In this document: piece after piece, positions 53,444 through 63,576 of the stretch
How positions within the stretch are numbered: position 1 is the stretch's first letter
Layout: each line of letters starts with the position of its first letter
Source of the DNA: Nocardioides flavescens
GTDB taxonomy: Bacteria > Actinomycetota > Actinomycetes > Propionibacteriales > Nocardioidaceae
Length of the DNA: 64,000 nt
NCBI RefSeq assembly: GCF_009823805.1
Contig: NZ_WUEK01000001.1
Location: forward strand, 82,688-146,687
Direction of reading: 5' to 3'
The notes under the pieces: generated by a model
What the model was told of the DNA's origin: nothing
The model's database searches: none
Seen by the model: only the letters and a program-made list of their open reading frames with translations
Position numbers and translations under genes: made by a program

Positions 53444-55018
53444 CTACTTCAGGAACTTCGAGAAGTCCTTCGGCAGGTTGAGGTTGGCCGCCGCCTTCTC
53501 GTAGTCGACCTCCTCGCCCGCCGGCAGCCCGAACGGGTTGCTGCCGGCCGAGGCCGCCGCCTTGTCCTTGTCGGCCGCGGCCTGCTGGGCGGCCTTGGCG
53601 GGGTTGCCGGAGACCCGGCGTCCCTTGCCCTTCTTCGGCTGCGCCTTGGCCTTCGCCCCGCGCTTGCCCATCCCGGGCATGCCGGGCATCCCCGGCATGC
53701 CGGGCATGCCGCCGCCCTTGGCCATCTGCTGCATCATCTTGCGCGCCTCGAAGAAGCGGTCGACGAGGGCGTTGACGTCGGTGACGGTGCGCCCCGAGCC
53801 CTTGGCGATGCGCAGGCGGCGCGAGCCGTCGATCATCTTCGGGTTGGCCCGCTCGGCGGGGGTCATCGACTGGATGATCGCCTGGATGCGGTCGATCTCG
53901 CGCTCGTCGAAGTTCTCGAGCTGCTCGCGGAACTGCCCCATCCCGGGCAGCATCCCCATGATCTTGCTCATCGAGCCGAGCTTGCGGACCTGCTGCATCT
54001 GCTCGAGGAAGTCGTCGAGGGTGAACTCGCCCTGACCGCCGAACAGCTTGCCGGCCGCCTTGGCCGCCTGCTCCTGGTCGAAGGTCTTCTCGGCCTGCTC
54101 GATCAGGGTGAGCACGTCGCCCATGTCGAGGATGCGCGAGGCCATCCGGTCGGGGTGGAACAGGTCGAAGTCGGTCATCTTCTCGCCGTTGGAGGCGAAC
54201 ATGACCGGACGGCCGGTGACCGAGGCGATCGAGAGCGCCGCGCCACCTCGGGCGTCGCCGTCGAGCTTGGTGAGCACGACGCCGTCGAAGCCGACCCCGT
54301 CGAGGAACGCCTGCGCGGTCTGCACGGCGTCCTGGCCGATCATCGCGTCGACGACGAACAGCACCTCGTCGGGCTGCACGGCGTCGCGGATGTCGGCGGC
54401 CTGCTGCATCAGCTCGGCGTCGACGCCGAGTCGACCGGCGGTGTCGACGATGACGACGTCGTGCAGGCGGCGCTTGGCCTCCTCGATCGACTCCTTCGCC
54501 ACCTCGACCGGGTTGCCGACACCGTTGCCGGGGGCCGGCGCGAAGACCGGCACGCCGACGCGCTCGCCGTTGACCTGAAGCTGCTGCACGGCGTTCGGCC
54601 GCTGCAGGTCGCAGGCCACCAGCATCGGCGTCTTGCCCTGCTCCTTGAGCCAGAGCGCGAGCTTGGCGGCCAGCGTGGTCTTGCCCGCACCCTGCAGACC
54701 CGCGAGCAGGATGACCGTGGGACCGGACTTGGCGTAGCGCAGCCGGCGGGTCTCGCCGCCGAGGATCGCGACGAGCTCCTCGTCGACGATCTTGATGATC
54801 TGCTGCGCCGGGTTGAGCGCGCCCGAGACCTCCTCGCCGCGCGCCCGCTCCTTGACGGCGCCGACGAACTCCTTGACAACCGGCAGCGCGACGTCCGCCT
54901 CCAGCAGCGCGATGCGGATCTCGCGCGCGGTGGCGTCGATGTCGGCCTCGGAGAGCCGACCCTTGCCCCGCAGGTTGCGGAAGGTGTCGGCGAGGCGGTC
55001 GGAGAGCGTGGCGAACAA
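53444..55018 (-). CDS. ffh: Signal recognition particle protein Ffh (SRP54)
   Basis: A 524-residue GTPase with the N domain, then the G domain (GLQGAGKTTLAAKLA for phosphate binding, DTAGRLGVD, LTKLDGDARGG) and a Met-rich M domain (KIMGMLPGM, ARKMMQQMAKGGGMPG). It carries a fourfold MPG repeat and a basic tail. It targets nascent membrane proteins with the SRP RNA. A TTG start is used: AGAGGAA precedes it and FATLSDRLADTF is the family N-terminus. Confidence 0.96.
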   Translation of the reverse strand: MFATLSDRLADTFRNLRGKGRLSEADIDATAREIRIALLEADVALPVVKEFVGAVKERARGEEVSGALNPAQQIIKIVDEELVAILGGETRRLRYAKSGPTVILLAGLQGAGKTTLAAKLALWLKEQGKTPMLVACDLQRPNAVQQLQVNGERVGVPVFAPAPGNGVGNPVEVAKESIEEAKRRLHDVVIVDTAGRLGVDAELMQQAADIRDAVQPDEVLFVVDAMIGQDAVQTAQAFLDGVGFDGVVLTKLDGDARGGAALSIASVTGRPVMFASNGEKMTDFDLFHPDRMASRILDMGDVLTLIEQAEKTFDQEQAAKAAGKLFGGQGEFTLDDFLEQMQQVRKLGSMSKIMGMLPGMGQFREQLENFDEREIDRIQAIIQSMTPAERANPKMIDGSRRLRIAKGSGRTVTDVNALVDRFFEARKMMQQMAKGGGMPGMPGMPGMPGMGKRGAKAKAQPKKGKGRRVSGNPAKAAQQAAADKDKAAASAGSNPFGLPAGEEVDYEKAAANLNLPKDFSKFLK

Positions 55019-55099
55019 GACGGTTCCTCTGGTACTCGGGGACCCCGCCAGCCTAACGGCGCGCGGTGAGCCCCGCGGACCGGCGTGGCAGCCCCGGCC

Positions 55100-55219
55100 A
55101 GTTTCACCGGGTACCCGGTGAAACTCACGCTTCCCTCATGAAGTTTCGTCTGGGAGGCGTGAGTTCCTCGCGGTCAGTCTTCCCCCGTGCCAGTTTCACC
55201 GGGTACCCGGTGAAACTGG
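55100..55219. repeat. Composite palindromic repeat with two KpnI-type palindromes
   Basis: Between glnD and ffh. Perfect palindromes at 55100-55125 (26 bp, half AGTTTCACCGGGT) and 55190-55219 (30 bp, the same core with two more base pairs at each end) flank an inverted repeat with arms ACTCACGCTTCCC (55123-55135) and GGGAGGCGTGAGT (55152-55164), one mismatch. No gene is seen in this 232-bp gap. Confidence 0.85.
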
Positions 55220-55250
55220 CGACTCTGGGAGTGACTGCCATCTTCCCACC

Positions 55251-57488
55251 TCAGCCGGTGAGGGCCTCGCGGACAGCGTGGGCGGCCTGGGCGGAGCGGG
55301 TGTCGGAGAGGACGCCGGCGGCGGCCTCCTGGACGTAGAACACGTCGACGGCCTGGGGGCCGAGGGTGTCGAGGTGGGCGGAGCGGACGGCGATGTCGAG
55401 ACGGGCGAGGGCGGCGCAGACGAGGTAGACCACGCCGGGCCGGTCGGTGGTGCGCACCTCGATGACCGTCGACTGCGCCGAGGCCTCGTGGCGTACGACG
55501 ACCGTCGGGTCGAGCGACTGGCCCGCGGGCGGCGCCAAGCGACCCGCGGGGTCGAGACGTCCCTCGACGACGGCGTCGTAGCGCTGGCGCAGGATGGTCG
55601 CGTCGACGTGCTCGTCGGCGACCTCCCACACCGAGATGCCGTACTGCTCCTGCGACCAGACGCGGGCGGCGCGGATGCCGACGCGCTGGAGCCCGAAGGC
55701 CGCGGCGAGGTCGGCGAGGAGGCCGACCCGGTCGGGGGCGATGGCGGTGACCCGGGCCCCGTCGTCGACCGGGTCGACGGTGATCGACACTCCCCCGCGG
55801 ACCACCTCGGCGGGCACCACGACCGACTCGTCCGTCGGCAGGGACGGCGCGTCGCCGGAGGTCAGCGCGGCGTTGGCGCGCCGCGCGAGCCCGAGGATCA
55901 GCCCGGAGCGCCACGACGACCAGGCCTTGGGCGATGCCGCGCGGGCGTCGGCCTCGGTCAGCACGGTGAGCAGCTCGAGCGCCTCGGCGCTCCCGAGCCG
56001 CGAGGCGAGCGCCTCCACGGTCGCCGGGTCGTCGGGGTCGCGCGTCGTCGCGGTCTCGGCCAGCAGCAGGTGCCAGCGCACGAGCAGTGCGACGAGGTCG
56101 ACGGCGGCGGGCTCGAAGCCCATGCGGGCCGCGATGCGGCGCGCGATCGGCTCGCCCGCCACGCTGTGCTCGGTCAGCCCGCCCTTGCCGATGTCGTGCA
56201 GCAGCGCCGCCACCATGAGGACGTCGGGGCGGGCCACCCTGCGGATCAGGGCGGCCGCCTCCATGCAGGTCTCGACGACGTGCCGGTCGACGGTGAAGCG
56301 GTGGATCGCGGAGGCGTGGGGCAGCAGCCGGATCCGCTCCCACTCGGGCAGGAACCCTGCCAGCGCGCCGGTCTCCTCCAGCGTCTCCCACGTCCCGAGC
56401 AGCCCGGGACCGGACGCGAGCAGCCGCACCAGCAGCCGGCGCGCCTCGGCGGGCCAGGGGTCGGGAAGCGGGGGGCACTCGCGGGCGAGCCGGGCGGCGG
56501 TCGGTGGGGCGAGCACGACGTCGCGCTCCGCGGCCTCCGCCGCCGCGCGGAGCAGCAGCACCGGGTCCTGGGCCGGGCGGGCCGTGCGCTGCAGGACGAT
56601 CTCGCCGCCCGCCAGCGCGACGCCCTCGGCGACCGGGAGGAGCTGGGGTCTCCGGGCGCGGGCCGGGGAGGCCGGGCGGTCGAGCACGTCGTCGACGCGG
56701 CGCCAGGTCAGCCGCGAGAGGTGGGTGATCCGGCGGCCGAGCTCGCGCACGTGCACCTGCGCGGCGCGGGCGTCCTCGAGGCCGAGCCGCACCCCGAGCT
56801 CGCCCCAGGTCTCGGGCGCGACGCGGTCGGTCGCACGGCCCGCGACCGCGTGCAGGTGGTCGCGCACGTCGAGCAGCGCGATGCGGCTGCGCTCCAGCTC
56901 GACGTGGGGTACGTCGACCAGCCAGGTCGCGACCAGTCCCTTCAGCACCGTCGCGTCGCGGATGCCGCCCTCGGCCTCCTTGAGGTCGGGGACGGACTCG
57001 TGGGCGAGCTCGCCCATGAGGGAGTGCCGCTGGCGCACGAGCTTCTGCAGCGCGGGCAGCCGCTCGCGGGCGTGGCGGCGCCAGTGCGCGAGCATGGTCG
57101 TGCGCAGCCGGAGGGTGAGGTTGGGGTCGCCGGCGACGTGGCGCACGTCGAGCAGCCCCGAGGCGACGCGCAGGTCGCCGTCAGCCGCGGTGAGCATCTC
57201 GGGCAGCGTGCGCACCGAGTGGTCGACGTTCGCACCGGAGTCCCACAGGGGGTACCAGACCCGCTCGGCCACGTCCCGCACGAGCGGGTCCTCCGCGACC
57301 GGCTCGCCCGGCGGCGCGTCGGAGACGAGGACGAGGTCGAGGTCGGAGTGCGGCGCGAGCTCGCCGCGGCCGTAGCCGCCGACGGCCACGAGCGCGAGCC
57401 CGACCTCGGGCGCTCCCACGTCGGCCCAGGCCTTGACGCAGAGCGCGTCGGCGTCGGCCGTGCGCTGCGCCCGCTCCTGTGAGGTCAC
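55251..57488 (-). CDS. glnD: PII uridylyltransferase/uridylyl-removing enzyme GlnD
   Basis: The 745-residue protein has the nucleotidyltransferase motif VGGYGRGELAPHSDLD (residues 36-51), a helical middle, an HD domain (HHASAIHRF-like entry and LLHDIGKGG) and two C-terminal ACT domains (VTAIAPDRVGLLADLAAAF; RTTDRPGVVYLV). It adds UMP to (or, in actinobacteria, adenylylates) PII at Tyr51 according to nitrogen state. It follows two PII genes by 7 bp. GTG start. Confidence 0.95.
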   Translation of the reverse strand: MTSQERAQRTADADALCVKAWADVGAPEVGLALVAVGGYGRGELAPHSDLDLVLVSDAPPGEPVAEDPLVRDVAERVWYPLWDSGANVDHSVRTLPEMLTAADGDLRVASGLLDVRHVAGDPNLTLRLRTTMLAHWRRHARERLPALQKLVRQRHSLMGELAHESVPDLKEAEGGIRDATVLKGLVATWLVDVPHVELERSRIALLDVRDHLHAVAGRATDRVAPETWGELGVRLGLEDARAAQVHVRELGRRITHLSRLTWRRVDDVLDRPASPARARRPQLLPVAEGVALAGGEIVLQRTARPAQDPVLLLRAAAEAAERDVVLAPPTAARLARECPPLPDPWPAEARRLLVRLLASGPGLLGTWETLEETGALAGFLPEWERIRLLPHASAIHRFTVDRHVVETCMEAAALIRRVARPDVLMVAALLHDIGKGGLTEHSVAGEPIARRIAARMGFEPAAVDLVALLVRWHLLLAETATTRDPDDPATVEALASRLGSAEALELLTVLTEADARAASPKAWSSWRSGLILGLARRANAALTSGDAPSLPTDESVVVPAEVVRGGVSITVDPVDDGARVTAIAPDRVGLLADLAAAFGLQRVGIRAARVWSQEQYGISVWEVADEHVDATILRQRYDAVVEGRLDPAGRLAPPAGQSLDPTVVVRHEASAQSTVIEVRTTDRPGVVYLVCAALARLDIAVRSAHLDTLGPQAVDVFYVQEAAAGVLSDTRSAQAAHAVREALTG

Positions 57489-57495
57489 GCGGTCG

Positions 57496-57864
<369 letters not shown>

Positions 57865-57872
57865 TCATGGCA

Positions 57873-57906
57873 CCGGCCCGGCTCCCATCCTGGGGAGCCG
57901 AGCCGG
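57873..57906 (-). terminator. Hairpin between the two PII genes
   Basis: GGCTCCC-ATCCTG-GGGAGCC, extended by CCGGC/GCCGG across a small internal bulge. It may reduce read-through from amtB/PII-2 into PII-1 and glnD. Confidence 0.5.
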
Positions 57907-57942
57907 TGTCTCACTGCTGGAGGTGCGGGGTCCGAGCGAGGG

Positions 57943-59573
<1,631 letters not shown>

Positions 59574-59692
59574 GAGACCTCCATCTAGATCGTGAGTGGA
59601 GGACGCACCGGCACTCGACCGACGTCCCCCTCGGGTGCAGGCAACGTTCGCGGCGCGAGGTTTCACCGCGCACGTGCCCGTGTTGCGAGCAG

Positions 59693-59728
59693 GAAACGAC
59701 ATCCGCGCCGGTGTTACATCGAGGTTTC
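59693..59728 (-). promoter_or_regulatory. Candidate GlnR operator upstream of amtB
   Basis: On the plus strand GTTAC-N6-GTTTC (59713-59728) reads GAAAC-N6-GTAAC on the gene strand, close to the GlnR half-site pattern GTnAC-N6-GAAAC. Another GAAAC starts at 59693, 20 bases away, and a further GAGGTTTC lies near 59658. They are 120-160 bp before amtB, and also upstream of the divergent gene at 59788. Confidence 0.4.
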
Positions 59729-59775
59729 GCACGACGCTCGGGCAGGCACGGGACGCCCGACGGGACCGGCTCGGC

Positions 59776-59781
59776 GATGAT
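59776..59781 (+). promoter_or_regulatory. Possible -10 box GATGAT of a leaderless promoter
   Basis: GATGAT ends 6 bases before the GTG at 59788. It matches only the A2 and T6 positions, so it is weak. Confidence 0.25.
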
Positions 59782-59787
59782 GGGCCG

Positions 59788-61206
59788 GTGACCGCGCCCG
59801 AGCTCGCCCGCTGGGCGTCGTCCTGGGCCGCACTCGTCGCTGCCTGGAAGGCCGCCGGCCCGGACTCGCCAGCCGCCCGCGAGCTGCTGCAGCGGGCGCT
59901 CACCGACGGCGTCCACGCCCTCGACCTCCCCGCGGCGCCCGCACCCCCGGTCGGGCTGGGTCGTCGCTGCGAGGTGGCGGTGGTGCGGCAGGCCGGGGCC
60001 GTCGACGAGGCGGGCTACCTCGCCCACAACCCGCCGCAGGCCGACCGCGGCGCCGAGCCCGTCGACCACTTCTGCCGCCGCGGCTGGCGCCGGCAGCGCA
60101 ACCCCAGCCTGGACTTCGACGTGTGGTGGTACGTCACCGAGCACCTCGACCCCGCCGACGACTCCGAGACGGCGGTCGACCCACTGGTGCACTTCCTGCT
60201 CGACGGCCGCTTCCGCGGGCTGGCGCCGTTGCCACCCGCTGTGGAGGCCTCGGTGGCCGGCGCTCCCCTGGTCCCGCCGCCGGGCTCCCCCGCCCGGCTG
60301 CCCGCCACGCCGCGGCGCGCGGTCCTCTTCGCGGCGTACGACGTCGACGGCCTGGTCGACGACACCGTCGTCGCCTACGTCACCGAGCTGGCCCGCCACG
60401 CCGACGTGTTCGTGCTCTACGACGGCGCGCTGCAGCCCGGCCAGCTCGACCGGCTCGCGGGCATCACCCGCGGGTCGTGGGCCGAGCGGCGCGGCGCGCA
60501 CGACTTCGGCTCGTGGAGCCACCTGGCCCGCACGCTCGTCGGCTGGGACGCGCTGGCGGCGTACGACGAGGTGGTGCTGGCCAACGACTCGTGCTGGCTG
60601 GTGCGCCCGCTCGACGAGGTGTTCGCGCGCATGGACGCCCGCGCCTGCGACGTCTGGGCGATGCAGCTCACCGCGCGCCGCTTCGAGCCGACGCCGCTCG
60701 AGCCGCAGTCGGTCCCGCTCGACGAGGTGCGCCGCTCCTGGGTCGACCAGCCGGTGTTCCGCACCCGCGAGCAGGTGCACCTCGGCTCCTACTTCCTCGC
60801 GCTGCGCCGACCGGTGCTCGACGACTCCGGCTTCCGGCGTCGGCTCGACGCGGTGGTGCCGCAGGAGGACCACGAGCTGCTGGTGCAGAAGTACGAGTAC
60901 GGCACGACGGCCTACCTGCTCGGCCGGGGCTTCGCCTGGGACACCTGGCTGCCCGACCTGCGCCCCAACCACCCGGTCTACGGCCCCGGCGCGTTCGCCC
61001 TGCTCGGCGAGGGGTTCCCACTGTTCAAGCGGCGCTTCCTGGTCGCCAACCCCTACGACACCCCCGGGCTCGGGGCGTGGAAGGAGCGGATCCGCGCCGA
61101 GGTGCCCGACGCTCCCGTCGAGGCCTTCGAGCGGCACCTGCTACGCGTCGCCGACCCTGCCGACCTGGCCGCGAGCTTCGCCGCGGGCGGACATTTCCCC
61201 GGCTGA
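59788..61206 (+). CDS. Rhamnan-synthesis protein F-like (RgpF) glycan enzyme
   Basis: The 472-residue protein resembles the RgpF family. DFDVWWYVTEHLDP and GLAPLPP precede the core, which has AAYDVDGLVDDTVVAYVTEL, a HADVFVLYD strand, AHDFGSWSHL and VVLANDSCWL. It probably takes part in building a rhamnose- or other sugar-containing cell-surface polysaccharide. Its last residues (GGHFPG) and stop codon lie within a composite palindromic repeat, so the original C-terminus may have been altered. The start is the GTG after GATGAT. Confidence 0.75.
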   Translation: MTAPELARWASSWAALVAAWKAAGPDSPAARELLQRALTDGVHALDLPAAPAPPVGLGRRCEVAVVRQAGAVDEAGYLAHNPPQADRGAEPVDHFCRRGWRRQRNPSLDFDVWWYVTEHLDPADDSETAVDPLVHFLLDGRFRGLAPLPPAVEASVAGAPLVPPPGSPARLPATPRRAVLFAAYDVDGLVDDTVVAYVTELARHADVFVLYDGALQPGQLDRLAGITRGSWAERRGAHDFGSWSHLARTLVGWDALAAYDEVVLANDSCWLVRPLDEVFARMDARACDVWAMQLTARRFEPTPLEPQSVPLDEVRRSWVDQPVFRTREQVHLGSYFLALRRPVLDDSGFRRRLDAVVPQEDHELLVQKYEYGTTAYLLGRGFAWDTWLPDLRPNHPVYGPGAFALLGEGFPLFKRRFLVANPYDTPGLGAWKERIRAEVPDAPVEAFERHLLRVADPADLAASFAAGGHFPG

Positions 61207-61277
61207 CCGGGGATCGGTGCGCCTGGGGGCCAACATTCCGCCCCCCAGGTGCACCTTTCCCCGGCTGACCGGGGAAA
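61189..61277. repeat. 89-bp composite palindromic repeat, copy B
   Basis: It has the same plan and length as copy A at 22515: an imperfect hairpin, a GGTGCGCCTGGGGG arm and its near-complement CCCCCAGGTGCACC, then a perfect TTTCCCCGG-CTGA-CCGGGGAAA hairpin. It lies between convergent glycan genes and supplies the stop codon of the RgpF-like gene. Confidence 0.88.
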
Positions 61278-61287
61278 CGCCCCGACC

Positions 61288-63573
61288 TCAGCCGAGCCCG
61301 CGGGCGGCGCGGGCTGAGAGCGCGACCTCGACGAGGGTGGCGGCGCGGGCGGCGAAGGAGTGCTCGCGGCGCACCCGCTCGGCAGCCTCCCGGCGGCGCG
61401 CGAGGTCGCCGAAGACCGCGTCGAGGTCGGGCGCCGTCGCCAGCCTGCGCAGGTCGTCGGCGTCGCGGTAGACCTGCACGCTGTCGCCGAACAGCTCGCG
61501 GGCCCCGGCCACGTCGTCGCTCACCACCCGCGCACCCGATGCGACCGCGTCGAAGAGCCGGTTGGACACGAACCCCGCGGCACGCATGCCCGGGTGGTGG
61601 TCGTTGAGCACCACCCCCGCGCCGGCGTACGCCGCGGCGAGGGCGTGGTTGGGCAGCGAGCGCGCCCGCACGACCTCGTCGGGCACGAGTCCCGACCAGA
61701 GGTCGCCGTACACCGAGAGCGGGAGGCCGGCGGCCAGCGCGTCGCGGACGACGGGGCGCAGCACGCGGCGGGAGTTGCCGACGAAGAGCACCCGCTCTCC
61801 GCTGTCCGGCTCGGCCGCGTCGGGGTGGAAGCGGTCGGGGTCGGTGGCCTGCAGCAGCGGCGTGACGGGCACGTCACCGACACCCCAGGTGAGCGAGGCG
61901 GCGAGCACCCGGTCGTAGCCGCGCGCCTCCTCGGGCGTGACCAGCTCGGGGTGGGAGATCACCCAGAGCAGCGAGACGGCGGTGGGGCCGGGGTCGTGGC
62001 GGGTCAGCCCGCGCAGCACCAGCTCGACGTCGTCGTGGCGCGCGGTCGCACGGTCCCACTCGGGGCGCCGGTCGACGACGACCTCCTGGCCGGCGTCGCG
62101 CAGGGCCGCGGCGAGCGCCTCGGCGAACGGCGTGTCGCCCCACCGGTCGCCGCCGGGGCCGGCGGGTGCGGGGTTCTTGATCGCCCAGCGCAGCGTCGTC
62201 CGCTCGCGCACCAGGACCGGTGCGGGCACCCGCAGCCGCGGCTGCTCACCGTGGCGGGGCCGACCGAGGTCGTGCCCGGCGACCGTGAAGCCCCGGGTGG
62301 CCCACAGGGCCTCGTCGTCGCGGGGCTCGGCGACCCGCTGCCAGCGGTCGAGGTAGACCGCGCGGTTGACGAGGTGCTTGTCGTAGCGCCCCGGGGTGCG
62401 CGACTCGTGGTGCACGACCGGCGCCTCGGCGACGACCCGGAAGTGCCCCGGTCGCAGCGCCGCCAGCCGCAGGCAGAGGTCGACGTCCTCCATGCCGTTG
62501 GTGTACGTCGCGTCGAAGCCCTGCAGCGCGACCGCGTCCTCCCAGCGCAACGCGAGCGCAGCGCCGGTGATCGCCGCGAACTCGAGCTCGTCGACGCCGG
62601 CGGCGTCCTCGACCGGGAACCCCTGCAGGAACGCGTGCGGCAGCCCGCCACAGCTCGGGAACGCGATGCCCGCGCACTGCACCGCCCCGCTCGGGTAGAG
62701 CAGGAGCGGCTGCGCCCCGAGCACCTCGGGGTCCTCGAGCGCTCGCCGCAGCGGGGCGGTCCATCCCGGCGGCACGGTCGTGTCGTTGTTGAGGAAGACG
62801 ACGACGTCGCCGTGGCACTCGCGCAGGGCGTAGTCGTTGCCGAGGGCGAAGCCGTGGTTGGTCTCCGCTCGCACCAGGGTGACGCGGTCGTGCTCGCCGA
62901 GGGGCGTGAGCTGCTCGGCGATCTCCCGGCTCGAGCCGTTGTCCCAGACCACGACCTCGACGTCGTCGCCCGCCGCGAGCAGCGACCCGACGCAGGCGGT
63001 GGTGAGCTCGGCGTCCTCGTAGGTCGGCACGATGACGCTGGTCAGCCCGCGGGTCGGCGTACGCGCGGCGAGGGCGTCCCAGTCGATGTGGCGGGCCAGC
63101 ACCGCGTTGCGGTGGTGGCCGGGGCGCAGCGCGAGGGCGCGGCGGCGGTCGGGGAACCGTCGCCGCAGCCCGACCCGGTCGAGCGCCGCCACCTCCAGAC
63201 CCCCGTGGAGGAACAGGTCGAACGGCCACGCCGGGTTGGCGAGCGCGTCGGGGTGGACGAGGTCACGACGGATGAGCAGCCGGGCCGGCTCGACGTCGGG
63301 GGCCGGCGCGCGCAGCAGCACCGTCTCTCCGTTGCCCCGCTCCCCCTCGACCTGGTCGGCGACGGCGGGTGCGCCGACGGCGAGGAGCCGCTCGAGCCGG
63401 TCGGGCACCCAGCGGTCGGCCGCCTCGAGGAACGCGACGTACACCCCCGTCGCCTCGGCCAGCGAGGTCACGACCTCCCAGTCGGTGACGGTCTGCGCCT
63501 CCAGCGAGGCCAGCGAGGCCGCGCGCAGCTCCTCGTCGTGGCCCCCGTCGAGGACGACGCTGACCCGCACCAC
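61288..63573 (-). CDS. Two-domain glycosyltransferase (GT2 plus C-terminal glycosyltransferase-like)
   Basis: A 761-residue protein. Residues about 1-175 are a degenerate GT-A-like region. Residues about 175-410 are a full GT2 domain: SVIVPTYEDAELTTAC, VVVWDNGSSR, VVFLNNDTTVPPGW (a DxD-like metal site as NND) and GMEDVDLCLR. Residues about 460-760 resemble a CgeB/GT1-like domain ending in SNRLFDAVASGARVVSDDV. It likely transfers sugars to a surface polysaccharide or protein. Starts 3 bp after the ftsY stop and is convergent with the RgpF-like gene. Confidence 0.82.
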   Translation of the reverse strand: MVRVSVVLDGGHDEELRAASLASLEAQTVTDWEVVTSLAEATGVYVAFLEAADRWVPDRLERLLAVGAPAVADQVEGERGNGETVLLRAPAPDVEPARLLIRRDLVHPDALANPAWPFDLFLHGGLEVAALDRVGLRRRFPDRRRALALRPGHHRNAVLARHIDWDALAARTPTRGLTSVIVPTYEDAELTTACVGSLLAAGDDVEVVVWDNGSSREIAEQLTPLGEHDRVTLVRAETNHGFALGNDYALRECHGDVVVFLNNDTTVPPGWTAPLRRALEDPEVLGAQPLLLYPSGAVQCAGIAFPSCGGLPHAFLQGFPVEDAAGVDELEFAAITGAALALRWEDAVALQGFDATYTNGMEDVDLCLRLAALRPGHFRVVAEAPVVHHESRTPGRYDKHLVNRAVYLDRWQRVAEPRDDEALWATRGFTVAGHDLGRPRHGEQPRLRVPAPVLVRERTTLRWAIKNPAPAGPGGDRWGDTPFAEALAAALRDAGQEVVVDRRPEWDRATARHDDVELVLRGLTRHDPGPTAVSLLWVISHPELVTPEEARGYDRVLAASLTWGVGDVPVTPLLQATDPDRFHPDAAEPDSGERVLFVGNSRRVLRPVVRDALAAGLPLSVYGDLWSGLVPDEVVRARSLPNHALAAAYAGAGVVLNDHHPGMRAAGFVSNRLFDAVASGARVVSDDVAGARELFGDSVQVYRDADDLRRLATAPDLDAVFGDLARRREAAERVRREHSFAARAATLVEVALSARAARGLG

Positions 63574-63576
63574 GGC

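Noticed and set aside
55278..57482. A 734-residue open frame opposite glnD
   Set aside because: It is an antisense shadow of glnD, with biased composition and no domain; glnD has all expected motifs.
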